Origin: Gammaproteobacteria bacterium
GTDB taxonomy: Bacteria; Pseudomonadota; Gammaproteobacteria; Pseudomonadales; Azotimanducaceae
DNA: 8,596 bases
Direction: 5' to 3'
Assembly: GCA_027295975.1 (NCBI GenBank)
Contig: JAPUJX010000526.1
Location: 1-8,596, forward strand
Shown one piece after another: positions 6,575 through 8,596 of the stretch. How positions within the stretch are numbered: position 1 is the stretch's first letter; every line of letters starts with the position of its first letter. Made by a program: the position numbers and the translations under genes. Under the pieces are notes generated by a model. The model had not been told where the DNA came from. It searched no databases and was given only the letters and a program-made list of their open reading frames with translations.

Positions 6575-7529
6575 TCTTGCGATAGAGTTCCGCCACTGTC
6601 TCCTCGATGGGAGGATGCTCCACCATGAGGTCGTGAACGGAATAGTGAGCGGTGATGTCTGCAATGAACTCGGGCACCCGACCACGAACCCGGAAAATGA
6701 CCCGGCTCCCATTCCGTTCCCGGGCAAATGATGCATGTTCCGCGCTGAGTTGCGGGACCCCTTCGAAGTCCACCAACACCCGGCGCTCGTCGCTACGCAG
6801 ATCTTTCACCGTGCCATCCATCAGCAAGGTGCCATGATTGATGAGCAACAAACGTGTGCACAACGCCTCTATGTCGTCCATGTCATGAGTCGTGAGCAGA
6901 ACCGTCGTGCCTCGTTCTTTGTTCTGGCGCTGCACGAAGCTGCGCATCGCAAGCTTCGCCACCGCATCCAGGCCAATGGTCGGTTCGTCGAGGAACAGGA
7001 TATCCGGTTGATGAATCAGGGAAGCAGCCAGATCACAGCGCATGCGTTGTCCGAGGCTGAGTTGCCGCACCGGTACGTCGAGCAACGGGGACAACTCCAA
7101 TAATTCGATCAGCTCATCACTGGTACGGGTGAAATCTGCCGGCGAAACACGATAGATGTCACGCAAAAGCTCAAATGACTCGATGACCGGCAGATCCCAC
7201 CAAAGCTGGGTGCGCTGACCGAACACCACGCCAATATGAGCCACGTGTTTGATACGGTTTTCCCAGGGGATGAGTCCGTTGACCTCACAGCGCCCGCCCG
7301 ACGGCACGAGAATGCCCGACAGGATCTTGATGGTGGTCGACTTGCCCGCGCCATTCGGGCCGATGTAACCAACAAGCTCGCCCTGCTCGATGCTGAAGCT
7401 CACCTCGTGTAATGCTTCCACCTCTCGGTAACGGCGATGCACCAGCCCACGAACCGCACCCCAGAGTCCGGCTTTGCGTTCGGCCACGCGAAACCGTTTC
7501 TCCAGGTTTTCCACGAAAATCTGGGGCAT
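6564..7529 (-). CDS. ABC exporter ATP-binding protein (COG4586 type)
   Basis: A 321-residue nucleotide-binding subunit that powers the two permeases encoded after it. Visible motifs in order: Walker A GPNGAGKST (57-65), the family-specific Q-loop GVVFGQRTQLWWDLP (100-114), signature LSLGQRMRCDLAASL (157-171), Walker B ILFLDEP (177-183) with catalytic E182, D-loop GLD (186-188) and switch His H215 in LLTTHDMDDIE. The RTQLWWDLP and SLGQRMRCDLA blocks mark the COG4586 group, which travels with PF06182 permeases. About 75 further residues (247-321) form a C-terminal domain after the core. The ATG at 7529 was chosen because AAAGG (7536-7540) lies 6 bases upstream and a promoter sits further up; the in-frame upstream ATG at 7598 would precede that promoter. 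First gene of a three-gene operon; substrate not predictable. Confidence 0.93.
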   Translation of the reverse strand: MPQIFVENLEKRFRVAERKAGLWGAVRGLVHRRYREVEALHEVSFSIEQGELVGYIGPNGAGKSTTIKILSGILVPSGGRCEVNGLIPWENRIKHVAHIGVVFGQRTQLWWDLPVIESFELLRDIYRVSPADFTRTSDELIELLELSPLLDVPVRQLSLGQRMRCDLAASLIHQPDILFLDEPTIGLDAVAKLAMRSFVQRQNKERGTTVLLTTHDMDDIEALCTRLLLINHGTLLMDGTVKDLRSDERRVLVDFEGVPQLSAEHASFARERNGSRVIFRVRGRVPEFIADITAHYSVHDLMVEHPPIEETVAELYRKSVR

Positions 7530-7564
7530 GCCATGCCTTTGAGAACAGGAAGTGAGGGCCGGGA

Positions 7565-7593
7565 ATTCTAATGAGCCGAATCGCCATTCACAA
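7565..7593 (-). promoter_or_regulatory. Sigma-70-type promoter candidate for the ABC exporter operon
   Basis: On the minus strand TTGTGA (7588-7593) and TAGAAT (7565-7570) are separated by exactly 17 bases, with 4/6 and 5/6 matches to consensus. Transcription would begin near 7558, giving a leader of about 29 bases that contains the AAAGG ribosome site and ends at the ATG at 7529. The -35 box overlaps the left arm of the adjacent palindrome by two bases. Confidence 0.6.
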
Positions 7594-7620
7594 CCCATCG
7601 ACGGCTGGGCCGGATGGGTT
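7592..7620. repeat. Palindrome between the divergent ABC and hydratase promoters
   Basis: AACCCATC (7592-7599) and GATGGGTT (7613-7620) are perfect inverted octamers. Inside them CGGC (7602-7605) and GCCG (7609-7612) pair as well, leaving only a 2-base bulge (7600-7601) and a TGG loop. It abuts the minus-strand -35 on one side and the plus-strand TTGACA two bases away on the other. A shared operator for a dimeric regulator is the natural reading. A terminator is unlikely because no gene reads into it on either strand. Confidence 0.5.
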
Positions 7621-7622
7621 AT

Positions 7623-7651
7623 TTGACAGCGTTGGGCACATCGTAGACATT
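7623..7651 (+). promoter_or_regulatory. Promoter candidate for the enoyl-CoA hydratase gene
   Basis: A perfect TTGACA (-35) occupies 7623-7628. The -10 is poor: GACATT at 17 bases spacing (7646-7651) or TAGACA at 15 bases (7644-7649), each 3/6. A weak -10 with a strong -35 fits a promoter that needs an activator, and the palindrome lies directly upstream. Confidence 0.4.
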
Positions 7652-7684
7652 CTGCGAGAAGAACGATTCATCAAAGGGGGCAAC

Positions 7685-8482
7685 ATGGCAGTCGTCGACT
7701 ACGAGACAAAAGGACACATCGCACTCATTACCCTGAACCGCCCGGAAGCACGCAACGCCATCAACCCGGAGGTTTCGGTACGTCTGGCTGATGCTTTCGG
7801 GGACGTGAAGGACAACGACGAGATTCGCGTGGCGGTGCTTACCGGCGTCGGGAGTACCTTTTGTGCCGGAGCGGATCTGGGGCAACTCATCCCGCTGATG
7901 TCGGGAGCGCGTCAGCCCGAAAACATCTGGGACGAACGGCTGATGTCCGAGCCCGGTATCACCGGCCGCGCGCTCCTGCGTAATTTCGATGTCGAGAAGC
8001 CCGTGATAGCGGCGATCAACGGCCACGCGATTGCCGGTGGTATGGAGATCGTCCAGGGAACGGATATCCGGGTTTCCGTCGCCGAAGCCAAATTCGGCGT
8101 TCAGGAAGTGAAGTGGGCGATCTTTCCGGCCGGTGGCTCCACGGTACGGCTTCCCGTACAACTACCATACGCCAAGGCGATGGAATTGCTGTTGACCGGC
8201 GATCTCATCTCGGCACGGCAGGCACTTGATTTCGGTTTTCTCAACTACGTTACCGAAGACGTTGTGAGCAAGGCGATGGAAATCGCCGAGAAAATCGCCG
8301 CCAACGGACCTCTGGCGGTCAAAGCCATTCGCCGCTCGGTGAAAGAATGTCTCGGCAAGCCGGAACGCGAAGCGCTCAAGATCGAAACGGAGATCTCGGC
8401 TCCGGTGTTTCGAACCGAGGACGCTCGGGAAGGTCCGCGTGCGTTCATGGAGAAACGGAAACCGAAATACCAGGGGCGGTAG
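7685..8482 (+). CDS. Enoyl-CoA hydratase/isomerase family protein
   Basis: A 265-residue crotonase-fold enzyme of standard length. Residues 16-26 (TLNRPEARNAI) and STFCAGADL (57-65) form the first CoA/oxyanion loop, and INGHAIAGGMEI (111-122) forms the second. Both glutamates expected of a true hydratase are present: E121, corresponding to Glu144 of the rat enzyme, and E141 in KFGVQEVKW, corresponding to Glu164. The usual IPGAGGTQRL is changed to IFPAGGSTVRL (146-156). LLLTGDLISARQALDFG (168-184) is the standard C-terminal block. It should hydrate 2-enoyl-CoA to 3-hydroxyacyl-CoA in the cytosol, in beta-oxidation or a related catabolic route. The ATG at 7685 follows AAAGGGGG (7673-7680) by 4 bases; an in-frame ATG at 7571 would add 38 residues unlike the family and would put the promoter inside the gene. 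Confidence 0.92.
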   Translation: MAVVDYETKGHIALITLNRPEARNAINPEVSVRLADAFGDVKDNDEIRVAVLTGVGSTFCAGADLGQLIPLMSGARQPENIWDERLMSEPGITGRALLRNFDVEKPVIAAINGHAIAGGMEIVQGTDIRVSVAEAKFGVQEVKWAIFPAGGSTVRLPVQLPYAKAMELLLTGDLISARQALDFGFLNYVTEDVVSKAMEIAEKIAANGPLAVKAIRRSVKECLGKPEREALKIETEISAPVFRTEDAREGPRAFMEKRKPKYQGR

Positions 8483-8501
8483 ACCTTAAAGGCACCAGCA
8501 A

Positions 8502-8596
8502 TTGGAACTCTCCACTCAAACCTGTCTCCTCTACTGTCCCTATTGCGGAGAACGTATCGAGGTAGTTGTCGACCTCAGCGTCGAAAATCAGGAATA
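8502..8596 (+). CDS. CPxCG-motif cysteine-rich zinc-knuckle protein (partial, 5' end)
   Basis: The last 95 bases read as an open frame of 31 codons starting at TTG 8502, with residues YCPYCGERIEVVVD at 11-24. The CPYC pair (C12, C15) and the following E-x-I-E-V-V-V-D strand match the N-terminus of the small CPxCG-related family, whose members of about 60 residues have a second CxxC beyond this window. No ATG or GTG lies in frame after the upstream stop at 8487-8489, so TTG with AAAGG at 8488-8492 is the best start. It follows the hydratase stop by 19 bases and may be co-transcribed. Function in the family is unknown; zinc binding is inferred from the motif. Confidence 0.75.
   Translation, partial: MELSTQTCLLYCPYCGERIEVVVDLSVENQE

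Noticed and set aside
6031..6585. Plus-strand open frame of 184 codons over the permease gene
   Set aside because: The translation is extremely rich in Gln, Arg and His, typical of the reverse complement of a membrane-protein gene. No start signal.
7571..7684. N-terminal extension of the enoyl-CoA hydratase
   Set aside because: The crotonase fold begins at the ATG at 7685, which has its own strong ribosome site. The extension would make the TTGACA and palindrome coding.

Overview
The window looks like a chromosomal segment of a moderately GC-rich proteobacterium. A gammaproteobacterium is the best guess, because the gene cut off at the right edge has the start of a CPxCG-type cysteine-rich protein, a family I know mainly from that class, and because acyl-CoA enzymes are prominent. 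I see no rRNA, tRNA, CRISPR, insertion sequence or phage gene. Coding density is high and no gene-free stretch exceeds about 155 bases.

Positions 1-3571 (minus strand) form a probable four-gene operon, read from right to left: a nitronate monooxygenase-like flavin oxidoreductase, a MaoC/FAS1-like N-half hot-dog protein, a MaoC hot-dog hydratase, and, only 5 bases further on, a TIR-domain protein that runs off the left edge. The two hot-dog proteins look like the split halves of one hydratase. The TIR protein is the most unusual gene. Its TIR domain keeps the WxxxE feature of NAD-consuming TIRs. After one membrane span it carries a cysteine-bearing, TPR-like region that I recognise from the tails of myxobacterial Ser/Thr kinases.

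Positions 3703-4902 (plus) encode a soluble M48-type zinc protease fused to a TerB-like domain. It is divergent from the operon across a 131-base intergenic region that holds a perfect TATAAT box and an inverted repeat.

Positions 4920-7529 (minus) encode a complete ABC exporter: an ATPase of the COG4586 type and two ABC-2 permeases of the PF06182/COG4587/COG3694 type. The genes overlap by 4 and about 8 bases, so they should be co-translated. Their convergent junction with the protease gene is only 17 bases.

Positions 7685-8482 (plus) encode an enoyl-CoA hydratase/isomerase with both catalytic glutamates, divergent from the ABC operon. The 155-base gap contains oppositely facing promoter candidates on either side of a near-perfect 29-base palindrome. 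From 8502 to the right edge is the start of the CPxCG zinc-knuckle protein.

Taken together, the hydratases and flavin oxidoreductase suggest acyl-CoA (lipid or sterol-like) metabolism. The TIR protein, protease and exporter suggest envelope or stress functions. Their linkage into one pathway is not shown by the sequence.
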